Assembly: GCF_003243465.1 (NCBI RefSeq)
Contig: NZ_QFQZ01000011.1
Location: 1-64,000 of the forward strand
DNA: 64,000 bases
Source of the DNA: Caulobacter segnis
GTDB lineage: Bacteria > Pseudomonadota > Alphaproteobacteria > Caulobacterales > Caulobacteraceae
Direction of reading: 5' to 3'
In this document: positions 1-8,324 of the stretch, piece by piece
Numbering within the stretch: the first letter of the stretch is position 1
Layout: the number at the start of each line of letters is the position of its first letter
Notes under the pieces: generated by a model
Told to the model about the DNA's origin: nothing
The model's input: only the letters and a program-made list of their open reading frames with translations
Database searches by the model: none
Position numbers and translations under genes: made by a program

Positions 1-109
1 CAAAGTTCAGATAGCGCTCCAGATAAAGCGCCGTCATGTCGATATTGTCCGGATTATCAAACCACGCACGCGAACGAAGCTTGGGGGCGGCGCCAGACGG
101 AGACGACAT
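1..109 (-). CDS. IlvD/Edd-family sugar-acid dehydratase, N-terminal fragment (probably L-arabinonate or xylonate dehydratase)
   Basis: Only the first 36 residues lie in the window; the gene continues past position 1. ATG at 109-107 follows an AGGAC ribosome site. The peptide contains RSRAWFDNPDN followed by MTALYLERYLNF, which I recognise as the N-terminus typical of pentonate dehydratases of the IlvD/Edd family (Fe-S enzymes that dehydrate L-arabinonate or D-xylonate in non-phosphorylative pentose pathways). It lies 126 nt downstream of the GH27 gene on the same strand, in a locus releasing arabinose and xylose, which fits. Which pentonate is used cannot be decided from 36 residues. Confidence 0.78.
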   Translation of the reverse strand, partial: MSSPSGAAPKLRSRAWFDNPDNIDMTALYLERYLNF

Positions 110-141
110 GGGTAGTCCTGCGAAATCTATGAAGACGCCGC

Positions 142-173
142 CCCCGAGGCCGGACGCAAATTCGGCCTCGGGG
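142..173 (-). repeat. Intercistronic GC-rich hairpin between GH27 gene and dehydratase
   Basis: Perfect 11-bp inverted repeat (142-152 and 163-173, arm CCCCGAGGCCG) with a 10-nt loop, 33 nt upstream of the dehydratase start. No U-run follows on the minus strand, so an mRNA processing or stability element, or a weak terminator, is likelier than a full intrinsic terminator. Confidence 0.6.
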
Positions 174-235
174 CGCGCCATCCCTAGGATGATCTTGTCT
201 GAGTATATGGCCGCCCGTGGAGCGTCAATTCGACG

Positions 236-2134
236 TCAACGCCTAAGGGCTGCGTCGCCCCAGGTGACCGGATCAGCATTGCCCTGTCCGGTGGTCCGCG
301 CGACCAGCTCGATCAGTTTCACGCCCGACACATCCACGTCCAGATCCTGCGGGGCTTGTCCCCATTTGGCGGGCTTCGAGCGCGCCAGCAGTTTGCCATC
401 GCCATAGACCTGGAAGGTGACGACGCGCGCCTTATCGACCGCCGAGTCGTCGACGCCGACGATGGCGGTGAAGCGGCGGAAGCCGGCGTTGCGAACCTCC
501 AGGCGCGAGTTCCCTAACACGCCGATCCCGGTGTCGAACGCGCGGCCGGCGATCGCCAGCTCCTGGTCGAAGGGCGTGCGGTCGGCCTGAGCCCCGCCCC
601 AGCCGCCATAGCGAGGCCGCTCCCCAAAGCCCCGCGTGCCCCGCCAAGGTGGCTGGGCGCGATGGATGATCGGGTCGGCGATGGGCGTGATCACGCCGTC
701 GAAGGCGGGATTCACCGCTCCCGGCTGCTCGGACAAGAAGATGCCGTCAGCCAGTCGGCGCGAGCCCTTGGCCCGGAACAGCAGGGTCTGGCGCGGCGCT
801 AGTTGCAGCTTGCGTTCGCCCTTGAAACGCTGCGCCTCGCCAGACCAAAGATTGGTCAGGTCGACGTCAGCGCTAGCCACGAATTTCAACTGCTCCGCCG
901 TCAAGATCACCTCAGCGGGTGCGTCCGTGCGGTTGAAGACCGCCACCGCCTTGCCGCCATCCGCGAGCGTCTTCACAAAAACCTGGACCTCGTCGGAGTC
1001 GAAAGTCAGCACCGCCTGGTTGCCGGCGGGGTCCTGGTTCAGGGCGATCACCTCGCGCGCGCCCAGGATGTCCAAAAGGGCTGGCGACGCCTTGCGCAGG
1101 TCATAGCCGATCAGGAGGGGCGCGTTCACCATGGCCCAGAGGGCGAAGTGCGACCGCGCCGCCTCCGGATGCTCGAGGCCAAAGTCACCCTTGCCGACGA
1201 ACAGCATGTCCGGATCGTTCCACGTGCCCGGATGGGCGTACAGCGCGCGACGCGAAACGCTGTCGAGGTTGTGCAGCATGCGCCCCCAGGTCGGTGAAAT
1301 GTCCTCGCTGGTCCGTGACATGGCGCCGACGTCCTTGCCCCAGGACCGCACGTCCGCCGAACCCCACAGGCACAGCGAGAAGATGAAGTCGCCGTCGGGA
1401 TTATGCTTGTCCAGCGCCCGTCCGACCTCCTCGTAGAGCTCGCGGACCTTGACGATGTTGGTGCGCCCCAGGGAGTCGATGTCGATAATCGGCTCGAACG
1501 CGCGATACTCGCCGGCCTTCACCCGCTTGTCGCTGGACGGCAGGCCGCGGACGCCGCAGCCATCGACCTTGATCAGGTCGAAACCCCATTCTGCGAAATA
1601 GAGCGCGATGTCTTGGTCGACGTGACCGTAGAGGCCGACCTCGCGCTCGGCGACGTTGCCCTCCGGCTGGTTCGGGAAGGTCGAGGTGAACACCTGGCCG
1701 CAGCTGTTGCGGCCGATATCCGAATAGATGCCGGCCTTCAGCCCCATGCCGTGCAGGCGATCGGTCAGCGGCCGGAAGCTGGTCGCGCCATCGGCCGTGG
1801 CCGCCGACGGGAAACGCGCGGCGCGGGCGATCATCCGGCCGTCCGACTCCCGCCGCTTCAGCCACCAGCCGTCGTCGAGGTTCACATAGCGATAGCCCTT
1901 GGCGGCGAGGCCAGTGTCGACCAGGGCCTGGGCCGAGCCCATGACCTTGTCCTCGTCGAGGTCGCTGGTGAAGGCGTTCCAGCTGTTCCAGCCCATCGGC
2001 GGCGTCTGGGCCGCCGCGCGGCTATAAGCGCTCCAGCGGCCGGTGGGCGCCAGGGGATCCGCCAAGGCGGCGCTCGATGTCGAAGCCAGAAGCACGACGG
2101 CCAGGGCTGCGCCTGCGCACGAACGCCATTTCAT
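236..2134 (-). CDS. GH27 glycoside hydrolase (alpha-galactosidase or beta-L-arabinopyranosidase) with C-terminal NPCBM domain
   Basis: A secreted 632-aa retaining glycosidase. A signal peptide covers about residues 1-26. The GH27 barrel starts at PPMGWNSWNAF (about 45-55); the nucleophile is Asp191 in LIKVDGCG and the likely acid/base is Asp278 in RTSEDISPTW. Residues about 490-632 look like an NPCBM carbohydrate-binding module. The start is set at the second of two in-frame ATGs (2134): GAGGAG lies 7 nt before it but only 1 nt before the first (2140). The gene is 30 nt downstream of the esterase in the same operon. GH27 contains both alpha-galactosidases and beta-L-arabinopyranosidases; the arabinose-rich context leaves the second activity open. 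Confidence 0.9.
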   Translation of the reverse strand: MKWRSCAGAALAVVLLASTSSAALADPLAPTGRWSAYSRAAAQTPPMGWNSWNAFTSDLDEDKVMGSAQALVDTGLAAKGYRYVNLDDGWWLKRRESDGRMIARAARFPSAATADGATSFRPLTDRLHGMGLKAGIYSDIGRNSCGQVFTSTFPNQPEGNVAEREVGLYGHVDQDIALYFAEWGFDLIKVDGCGVRGLPSSDKRVKAGEYRAFEPIIDIDSLGRTNIVKVRELYEEVGRALDKHNPDGDFIFSLCLWGSADVRSWGKDVGAMSRTSEDISPTWGRMLHNLDSVSRRALYAHPGTWNDPDMLFVGKGDFGLEHPEAARSHFALWAMVNAPLLIGYDLRKASPALLDILGAREVIALNQDPAGNQAVLTFDSDEVQVFVKTLADGGKAVAVFNRTDAPAEVILTAEQLKFVASADVDLTNLWSGEAQRFKGERKLQLAPRQTLLFRAKGSRRLADGIFLSEQPGAVNPAFDGVITPIADPIIHRAQPPWRGTRGFGERPRYGGWGGAQADRTPFDQELAIAGRAFDTGIGVLGNSRLEVRNAGFRRFTAIVGVDDSAVDKARVVTFQVYGDGKLLARSKPAKWGQAPQDLDVDVSGVKLIELVARTTGQGNADPVTWGDAALRR

Positions 2135-2164
2135 ACGCATACTCCTCGAAACCCTGTGCTTTGT

Positions 2165-3271
2165 TTAGCGCGCCTGGAACGCGAGATTCTTGCCGAAGAA
2201 CGGCAGGACATAGTCCTGAAACCGAGTCGCCACGTCGCTTGTGTGGTCGCCAGGATAGATCTCGAAATTGTTGGCCAGGCCATAGCGATCGAAGACCTCG
2301 TGCAGCTTGGTCGCGTCGTCCTTCAGCCCATCACGGTCGCCGACGTCCATCGCGATCGCCTTATAGCGACGCAGATTACCGATATACTGGTCGACGAAAG
2401 CCAGGGGCGCGTTGGCCGCCCACTTGGCCAGGACGTCGGTCCGCACCGCGCCATTCTCGACCGGCAGGTCGAGATACAGCGGCGGACGCTTGGGATTGGG
2501 CGACCAGGCCGCGGCGGTCGCCAGCTGGGCGCGCAGGCCCCACGGCAGCTTCGTCGCCTCCTCCGGCGTCTTGATCGCGGCGAGGGTGGCGGCGGCTTCC
2601 GGATCCACCTTGCCAGGCTCGCGCGGCGACAGGCAGCAGGGGCTCATCATGTAGAGCGCGCCAAAGACATCGGCATGCCGCATGCCGATCCGGCTGGCGC
2701 CGTACCCGCCCATCGAGTGACCGACCAGCCCCCGGCTCTCGCGCCTTGGGATGGTGCGGTAGTGCTGGTCGACATAGGCCACTAGGTCGCGCGAGACGAA
2801 GGTCTCAAAATCGCCGGTGGTGGGCGAGCTCGAATACATCGAGCCGTTGTGCAGCGTCTTGCTGTCGGGCAGCACGACGATCATCTCGGCCACGCCCTTG
2901 CCGAACGCGCCCTCGACGGTCTGGGGAACGTGGATCTCGCGGCTCCACTGCTCGGCGCCGATGGAATAGCCGTGCAGGGCGTAGACGACCGGATAGCGCT
3001 TCTTCGGATTGGCGGCGTAGCCGGGCGGCAGGACCACAAGCACGTCGCGGTCAGCGCTCTCGGCTTCGAGATTGCCCTCGATGGCCACCGAATGGACCTT
3101 GATGCGCTGGATCGTCACCGGCTTGGCGCCCGCCACCACGGGCGGCGCCTTGGTGCCGACCTGCGCCAGAGAGACCGCGGGGGCCGCCAGAACGCAGGCC
3201 GCCATAAGCATCGCGCGAACTCCGCCGCGCCTGGCCTCTTGGTTTGAGTTGCGCTGCCTGCCTGCTGGCAT
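2165..3271 (-). CDS. Secreted alpha/beta-hydrolase esterase (esterase D / PF00756 family)
   Basis: A 368-aa protein with an exported N-terminus (basic residues 1-20, hydrophobic 21-35, then AQ). The esterase fold follows: LPPGYAANPKKRYPVVYALHG near residue 80-100, nucleophile elbow GHSMGG with Ser186, and a likely catalytic His in GDHTSDV near the C-terminus. PF00756 enzymes include feruloyl and acetyl esterases, and the neighbouring arabinofuranosidase and xylosidase make removal of acyl decorations from xylan or arabinan plausible. ATG at 3271 has GGGAGG 6 nt upstream. It is the first gene of a leftward operon. The open frame runs on to 5062 but that extension is antisense to the GH51 gene. 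Confidence 0.85.
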   Translation of the reverse strand: MPAGRQRNSNQEARRGGVRAMLMAACVLAAPAVSLAQVGTKAPPVVAGAKPVTIQRIKVHSVAIEGNLEAESADRDVLVVLPPGYAANPKKRYPVVYALHGYSIGAEQWSREIHVPQTVEGAFGKGVAEMIVVLPDSKTLHNGSMYSSSPTTGDFETFVSRDLVAYVDQHYRTIPRRESRGLVGHSMGGYGASRIGMRHADVFGALYMMSPCCLSPREPGKVDPEAAATLAAIKTPEEATKLPWGLRAQLATAAAWSPNPKRPPLYLDLPVENGAVRTDVLAKWAANAPLAFVDQYIGNLRRYKAIAMDVGDRDGLKDDATKLHEVFDRYGLANNFEIYPGDHTSDVATRFQDYVLPFFGKNLAFQAR

Positions 3272-3318
3272 TTGGTCCTCCCTGGCCGCCGCCTGGGCGC
3301 GTAGCCTGGCGATCTCGA

Positions 3319-3331
3319 TGTGAGCGTTACC
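3319..3331. promoter_or_regulatory. Candidate LacI/XylR-type operator in divergent promoter
   Basis: The 13-mer TGTGAGCGTTACC resembles the inverted-repeat motif I recall for the Caulobacter xylose repressor XylR (about TGTTAGCGCTACCA). It sits between the divergent esterase and GH51 genes. A related sequence occurs at 11329-11342. The match is by eye. Confidence 0.35.
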
Positions 3332-3396
3332 TTTTGTCCGCTTAAACGAAACCGCGTCAATCGTCTTTCCTTCGTCGGCAATTTCGTTGGTAAGCC

Positions 3397-3408
3397 CGAC
3401 CAAGGTCG
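3397..3408. promoter_or_regulatory. Inverted-repeat element CGACCAAGGTCG
   Basis: Near-perfect 12-bp palindrome in the 231-bp divergent intergenic region. A second copy (CGACCTAAGGTCG) lies at 3458-3470, about 61-62 bp away centre to centre, roughly six helical turns. Two spaced copies suggest an operator pair for a dimeric regulator. Confidence 0.4.
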
Positions 3409-3457
3409 TAAAACGGGTATTTTCACGCAAAAATCTGACTCGCCTGCCACGCCTCAC

Positions 3458-3470
3458 CGACCTAAGGTCG
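3458..3470. promoter_or_regulatory. Inverted-repeat element CGACCTAAGGTCG
   Basis: Perfect 6-bp arms (CGACCT/AGGTCG) around a single central base, 33 nt upstream of the GH51 start. It pairs with the similar element at 3397-3408. Confidence 0.4.
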
Positions 3471-3502
3471 AGAAAAATAGACAGAGTAATCGGGAGGGTT
3501 CT

Positions 3503-5575
3503 ATGCGTTACGGACTGATCGCCAGCGCCTGCATGGCCTCGGTGATGGCGAGCTCGGCGAGCGCCGCCCCGACGGCTCCGATAAAGGTGGACATCGATGG
3601 GACCCGCCGCGCGGCGGCAGTCACCAAGTACGAATATGGCATGTTCATCGAGCCGATCGGCGGCCTCGTGGCCCGCACCCTGTGGGCCGAGATGCTGGAT
3701 GACCGCAAGTTCTATTATCCGGTCGTTCCGCAGGCGCGAGACACCCCTCCTCCCCTGAACGCCGAGGGACGTCCCGGCGTCTCCTATCGCAAGTGGCGTC
3801 CCGTTGGCGGCGACGATGTCGTCGTGATGGATACGAAAGCGCCCTATGTCGGCGCTCAAACACCCACCATCGCCGTGGACGCCGCCACTCAGCGCGGGCT
3901 TTCCCAGTCGGGGATCGGCCTCGCCAAGGGCAAGCGCTATGACGGCTATGTCCAGCTCTCGGGCGATCCAGGCGCCAAGGTCGAGGCGACGCTGGTCTGG
4001 GGCCCTGGCCCCGCGGATCGGCAGACGGTCAGCCTGGCCGCGCCGAGCGCAGACTGGAAGCGCGTCGACTTCAGCTTCACCCCGACGGCCGACGCTGCGA
4101 ATGCGCGCCTGGAGATCACCGGTCAGGGCCAGGGCCAGTTCAAGATCGGCGCGGCTTCGCTGATGCCGTCCGACAACATCCGTGGCTGGCGCGCCGATAC
4201 GACCGCCATCGCCAAGTCGCTGAACTCCGGCTTCTGGCGACTGCCCGGCGGCAATTTTCTGTCGGACTGGGACTGGCACAGCGCGATCGGCCCGCGAGAC
4301 AAGCGCCCGCCAATGTTCGACCACGCCTGGAGCGCCATGCAGCCTGACGACATTGGCATGGACGAGTGGCTGGACCTGACGAAGATCATCGGCGTCGAGC
4401 CCTACATCACCGTCAACGCCGGCCTGGGCGACGCCAATTCGGCCGCCGAGGAGGTCGAGTACATCAACGGCCCGGCGACCAGCTACTGGGGTGCCAAACG
4501 CGCCGCCAACGGCCACCCCGAACCTTATCGCGTGAAGTTCTGGAACATCGGCAACGAGCCCTACGGCTGGTGGCAGATCGGCAAGACCACGCTCGACTAC
4601 TACATGATCAAGCACAACCACTTCGCTGCAGCCATGCGGGCGGTGGATCCCAGCATCACCCTGATCGCCTCGGGCGCCATGCCCGACCAGCTGCACCCGC
4701 GCGACGTCAAGGAGAACTCCACGCTGGAAAGCATCGCCCACAAGTTCGGGACCGAGGAGGACTGGACCGGCGGCTTCCTGGCCAAGGCCTGGGGCAATTT
4801 CGACGGCATCTCCGAGCACTGGTACGACCGCCCCGAGGAGCGCCCCAACGCGCCAGCCGACATCGAACTGATGGAATGGGCCCGCTCGCCTTCGAACCAC
4901 GTCCGGATGAAGGCCGAGGAGTGGAAGATCTATCAGTCCCGCTTCCCGGCGATGAAGGACAAGAACATCTTCCTGTCGATCGACGAGTACGCTTATTTCG
5001 GCCAGGTCAATCTGAAGTCCTCGCTGGCCTACGCCATGGTGCTGCAGGAGATGCTGCGCCACACCGACTTTTTGACGATGTCGGCCTTCACGACCGGCGC
5101 CTCGACCATGGACATCACGCCGACGACCTCGGCGATGAACGCCACGGGCCTGGTGTTCAAGCTCTATGGGGAGCGGTTCGGGGCGGGCGTGACGCCTCTG
5201 GCGGTCGACGGCCAGTCGCCGCAGCCCGCGCCGAAATATGTGGTCGGCTCAGCCCACCCGCAGGTCCGGGCGGGCAGCTCGACCTACCCGCTTGACGTGA
5301 TCGCGGGCTTGAGTCCCGACGGCAAGGCGCTGCGCATCGGCGTGGTCAACGCCACCTTCGACACCCAGACGGTCGCCCTGAACCTCAAGATGCTGAAGCC
5401 CAAGAGCGCCGGCCGCCAGTGGGTTCTCACCGGCGCGTCGCTGAAAGCCGAGAACAAGGTCGGCCAGCCGGCGGGCGTCACGATCGCCGAGCGCGCCGCG
5501 AAGCTGTCGGGCGGTCGCCTGACGGCCGCGCCGACATCCGTGACCGTCTTCGAGTTCCCGCTCATCGAGCAGTGA
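3503..5575 (+). CDS. GH51 alpha-L-arabinofuranosidase, secreted
   Basis: A 690-aa enzyme releasing arabinofuranose from arabinoxylan or arabinan side chains. The signal peptide is residues 1-21. An N-terminal beta-sandwich/CBM-like part (about 30-220) precedes the GH51 barrel. The acid/base Glu352 is in FWNIGNEPYGWW and the nucleophile Glu495 is in LSIDEYAYF; a C-terminal beta-domain ends the protein. ATG at 3503 follows GGGAGG by 6 nt; the frame is open back to 3320 but that stretch overlaps the promoter. First gene of a rightward operon with GH3 and SASA genes. Confidence 0.92.
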   Translation: MRYGLIASACMASVMASSASAAPTAPIKVDIDGTRRAAAVTKYEYGMFIEPIGGLVARTLWAEMLDDRKFYYPVVPQARDTPPPLNAEGRPGVSYRKWRPVGGDDVVVMDTKAPYVGAQTPTIAVDAATQRGLSQSGIGLAKGKRYDGYVQLSGDPGAKVEATLVWGPGPADRQTVSLAAPSADWKRVDFSFTPTADAANARLEITGQGQGQFKIGAASLMPSDNIRGWRADTTAIAKSLNSGFWRLPGGNFLSDWDWHSAIGPRDKRPPMFDHAWSAMQPDDIGMDEWLDLTKIIGVEPYITVNAGLGDANSAAEEVEYINGPATSYWGAKRAANGHPEPYRVKFWNIGNEPYGWWQIGKTTLDYYMIKHNHFAAAMRAVDPSITLIASGAMPDQLHPRDVKENSTLESIAHKFGTEEDWTGGFLAKAWGNFDGISEHWYDRPEERPNAPADIELMEWARSPSNHVRMKAEEWKIYQSRFPAMKDKNIFLSIDEYAYFGQVNLKSSLAYAMVLQEMLRHTDFLTMSAFTTGASTMDITPTTSAMNATGLVFKLYGERFGAGVTPLAVDGQSPQPAPKYVVGSAHPQVRAGSSTYPLDVIAGLSPDGKALRIGVVNATFDTQTVALNLKMLKPKSAGRQWVLTGASLKAENKVGQPAGVTIAERAAKLSGGRLTAAPTSVTVFEFPLIEQ

Positions 5576-5630
5576 CGGGGAAGTCGACGATCCGATGACG
5601 CCATTCAAGTTTCATTTCGAGGGGAAATCC

Positions 5631-8315
5631 ATGTCTCGGCCTTCACGGCGCCATCTGGGCGCGAGCACGGCTCTCTGCCTCAGCCTGATCCTGGGCCTGG
5701 CGCCGGTCGCCCAAGCCCAGACCGCCACACCCCGCCAGAAGGCCGACCAGATGGCTGCCGACCTCGTGGCCAAGATGACCATCGACGAGAAGCTGGACCA
5801 GCTTCTCAACACCGCCCCGGCGATCCCGCGGCTGGGCGTGCCCGCCTACAACTGGTGGACGGAGTCTCTGCACGGCGCGCTGGGCTCGCTGCCGACCACC
5901 AACTTCCCCGAGCCAGTGGGCCTGGCGGCGACCTTCGACACCAACCTCGTGCAACAGGTCGGCAGCGCGATCGGGGCCGAGGTGCGCGGGCTGCACACGC
6001 TTTCGCGCGCCACGGGCCGAATGGGTCGCATCGGCACGGGCCTGGACACCTGGTCGCCCAACATCAACATCTTCCGCGATCCGCGCTGGGGCCGCGGCCA
6101 GGAGACCTACGGCGAGGATCCGCACCTGACGACGCGCATGGGCGTGGCCTTCATCGAGGGCGTTCAGGGTCCCGATCCGGATCTGCCGCAGGTGATCGCG
6201 ACGCCCAAGCACTACGCGGTGCACAGCGGGCCGGAGTCCACGCGCCACCACGCGAACGTCTATGTCTCGCGCCACGACATGGAAGACACCTACCTGCCGG
6301 CCTTCCGCGCGGCGATCGTCGAGGCCAAGGCGGGCTCGGTCATGTGCGCCTACAACCGCATCGACGGCCAGCCGGCCTGCGCCAGCGACCTGCTGCTGAA
6401 GGACCACCTGCGCGGCGCCTGGAAGTTCGACGGTTATGTCGTTTCGGACTGCGACGCGGTGAAGGACATCAACGACAACCACAAATACGCCCCAGACGCG
6501 GCCACGGCCGTCGCGGCCGCCGTGCGCGCCGGCGTCGATAACGAGTGCAACGGCGCGACCCTGACCGATACGGCGGGCCTCTCGAACCGCTACCGGGACG
6601 CGCTGCAGCAAGGCCTGATCACGATCGGCGACGTCGACCGGGCGCTGGTGCGCCTCTATTCGGCGCGCCTGCGGGTTGGCGACCTGCCCGGCGTTCGTCC
6701 CGTAGAGACCGCGCCCAAGGCGCCGACGGCGGTGGTGACGCCCGAGCATGAAGCCCTGGCCCTCGCCGCCAGCGAGAAGAGCCTGGTCCTGCTGAAGAAC
6801 GATGGCCTGCTGCCGTTGAAACCGGGCCTGCGCGTCGCGGTGATCGGGCCGCTCGGCGACGCCACCCGCGTGCTGCGCGGCAACTACTCCTCGGCCCTGT
6901 CCGCGCCGCCGATCTCGGTGGTCGAGGGCCTGCGCCGCGCCCTGCCCGGCGCCAAGGTGACCTACGCGCCGTTCGCCCCGTCCTTCACCGACGGCGACAA
7001 GGTCCCGACCTCGGCCCTGCGGTCGCCGGACGGCAAGCCCGGCCTGCTGGCGCGCTACTTCAACCCGACCGAACCGCCGCCCAAGCGCTTCGAGCCGGGG
7101 ACCTTCGGCCCGATCGTCGCCAAGATGCGCTTCGCCGACCAGCCGGTCGTCAGTCGCGTCGAGGCCAATGTCGCCGCCCGTAGCCTCGATCTGCCCAACG
7201 TCCTCGACCATCACAAGGTGGTTTGGACGGGCTTCCTGGTCCCGCCAGAGACCGGGACCTATCGCCTGGGCCTGACCGGTTTCAACGGCGAGATGAAGCT
7301 GGACGGGAAGCCGTTCGCCGATCTGAAGAAGTCCGGCTGGGGCAGCCTGCCGACGATGGAGACCCTCAAGCTGAAAAAGGGCCGCCGGTATCCGATTGAG
7401 GTCACCTCGGAGGCGCACGCCCTGTCCGGGGTTGATCTGGTCTGGAAGCGCGTGGCCGACGATCCGAAGGCCGAGCTGAAAGCCGCGGCAGCGCAGGCTG
7501 ACGTTCTCGTCGCCGTGGTCGGCCTGACCTCGGACCTGGAGGCCGAGGAGTCGCCGGTCGAGATCCCCGGTTTCAAGGGCGGCGACAAGACCACGCTCGA
7601 CATCCCGCCTGACCAGCAGGCGCTGCTGGAACAGGCGAAGGCGCTGGGCAAGCCTCTGGTCGTGGTGGCGATGAACGGCAGCCCCCTGAACCTCTCCTGG
7701 GCCAAGGATAACGCCTCGGCGATCCTGGAGGCCTGGTATCCGGGCCAGTCCGGCGGTCTCGCCATCGCCAACATCCTGACCGGCAGGACCAATCCGTCGG
7801 GCCGCCTGCCGCTGACCTTCTACAAGTCGGTCGACGACCTTCCCCCGTTCGGCGACTACCGCATGGAAGGACGGACCTATCGCTACTTCACCGGCCAGCC
7901 GGTCTATCCGTTCGGCTACGGCCTCAGCTACACCCGCTTCGACTACGCGCCGCTGAAGGTCGAGCCGGTCAAGGGCAACGCGGGCCAGGGCCTGCGCGTG
8001 ACGACCACGATCCGCAATGTCGGCGCGCGGGCTGGCGACGAGGTGGCGCAGCTCTATCTGAACTTCCCCAATACGCCCGGCGCGCCGCGCGTCGCCCTCC
8101 GCGGCTTCCAGCGCGTCAGCCTCAAGCCCGGCGAGGCCAAGTCGGTGACCTTCTCGCTGTCGCCTCGCGACCTGAGTTCCGTGGACGCGGACGGGATGCG
8201 CCAAGTCGCTGTCGGGGCCTATAAGGTCAGCGTCGGTTCCGGCCAGCCGGACACCGGCGTTCCCAGCCGCTCGGCCGAGTTCGCGGTCGCCCAGTCCGTG
8301 GCCCTGCCGAAGTAG
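5631..8315 (+). CDS. GH3 beta-xylosidase-type glycosidase with PA14 insert
   Basis: An 894-aa secreted GH3 enzyme. Signal peptide about 1-30; GH3 N-domain with WSPNINIFRDPRWGRGQETYGEDP (140-163) and TPKHYAVHSGPE (191-202), as in plant-type xylosidases; nucleophile Asp273 in YVVSDCDAVKD. A PA14 domain (about 470-605) is inserted in the second GH3 domain, and a fibronectin-III-like domain lies near 800-885. The start is ATG 5631 with GAGGGG upstream; an in-frame ATG at 5595 lacks a ribosome site. It lies 55 nt after the GH51 gene. Beta-xylosidase, perhaps with arabinosidase side activity, is most likely. Confidence 0.9.
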   Translation: MSRPSRRHLGASTALCLSLILGLAPVAQAQTATPRQKADQMAADLVAKMTIDEKLDQLLNTAPAIPRLGVPAYNWWTESLHGALGSLPTTNFPEPVGLAATFDTNLVQQVGSAIGAEVRGLHTLSRATGRMGRIGTGLDTWSPNINIFRDPRWGRGQETYGEDPHLTTRMGVAFIEGVQGPDPDLPQVIATPKHYAVHSGPESTRHHANVYVSRHDMEDTYLPAFRAAIVEAKAGSVMCAYNRIDGQPACASDLLLKDHLRGAWKFDGYVVSDCDAVKDINDNHKYAPDAATAVAAAVRAGVDNECNGATLTDTAGLSNRYRDALQQGLITIGDVDRALVRLYSARLRVGDLPGVRPVETAPKAPTAVVTPEHEALALAASEKSLVLLKNDGLLPLKPGLRVAVIGPLGDATRVLRGNYSSALSAPPISVVEGLRRALPGAKVTYAPFAPSFTDGDKVPTSALRSPDGKPGLLARYFNPTEPPPKRFEPGTFGPIVAKMRFADQPVVSRVEANVAARSLDLPNVLDHHKVVWTGFLVPPETGTYRLGLTGFNGEMKLDGKPFADLKKSGWGSLPTMETLKLKKGRRYPIEVTSEAHALSGVDLVWKRVADDPKAELKAAAAQADVLVAVVGLTSDLEAEESPVEIPGFKGGDKTTLDIPPDQQALLEQAKALGKPLVVVAMNGSPLNLSWAKDNASAILEAWYPGQSGGLAIANILTGRTNPSGRLPLTFYKSVDDLPPFGDYRMEGRTYRYFTGQPVYPFGYGLSYTRFDYAPLKVEPVKGNAGQGLRVTTTIRNVGARAGDEVAQLYLNFPNTPGAPRVALRGFQRVSLKPGEAKSVTFSLSPRDLSSVDADGMRQVAVGAYKVSVGSGQPDTGVPSRSAEFAVAQSVALPK

Positions 8316-8324
8316 GAGAACGAT

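Noticed and set aside
2165..5062. 965-codon open frame on the minus strand
   Set aside because: Only the 3' part (2165-3271) encodes the esterase, with its own ribosome site; the rest is antisense to the GH51 gene and has no domain logic.
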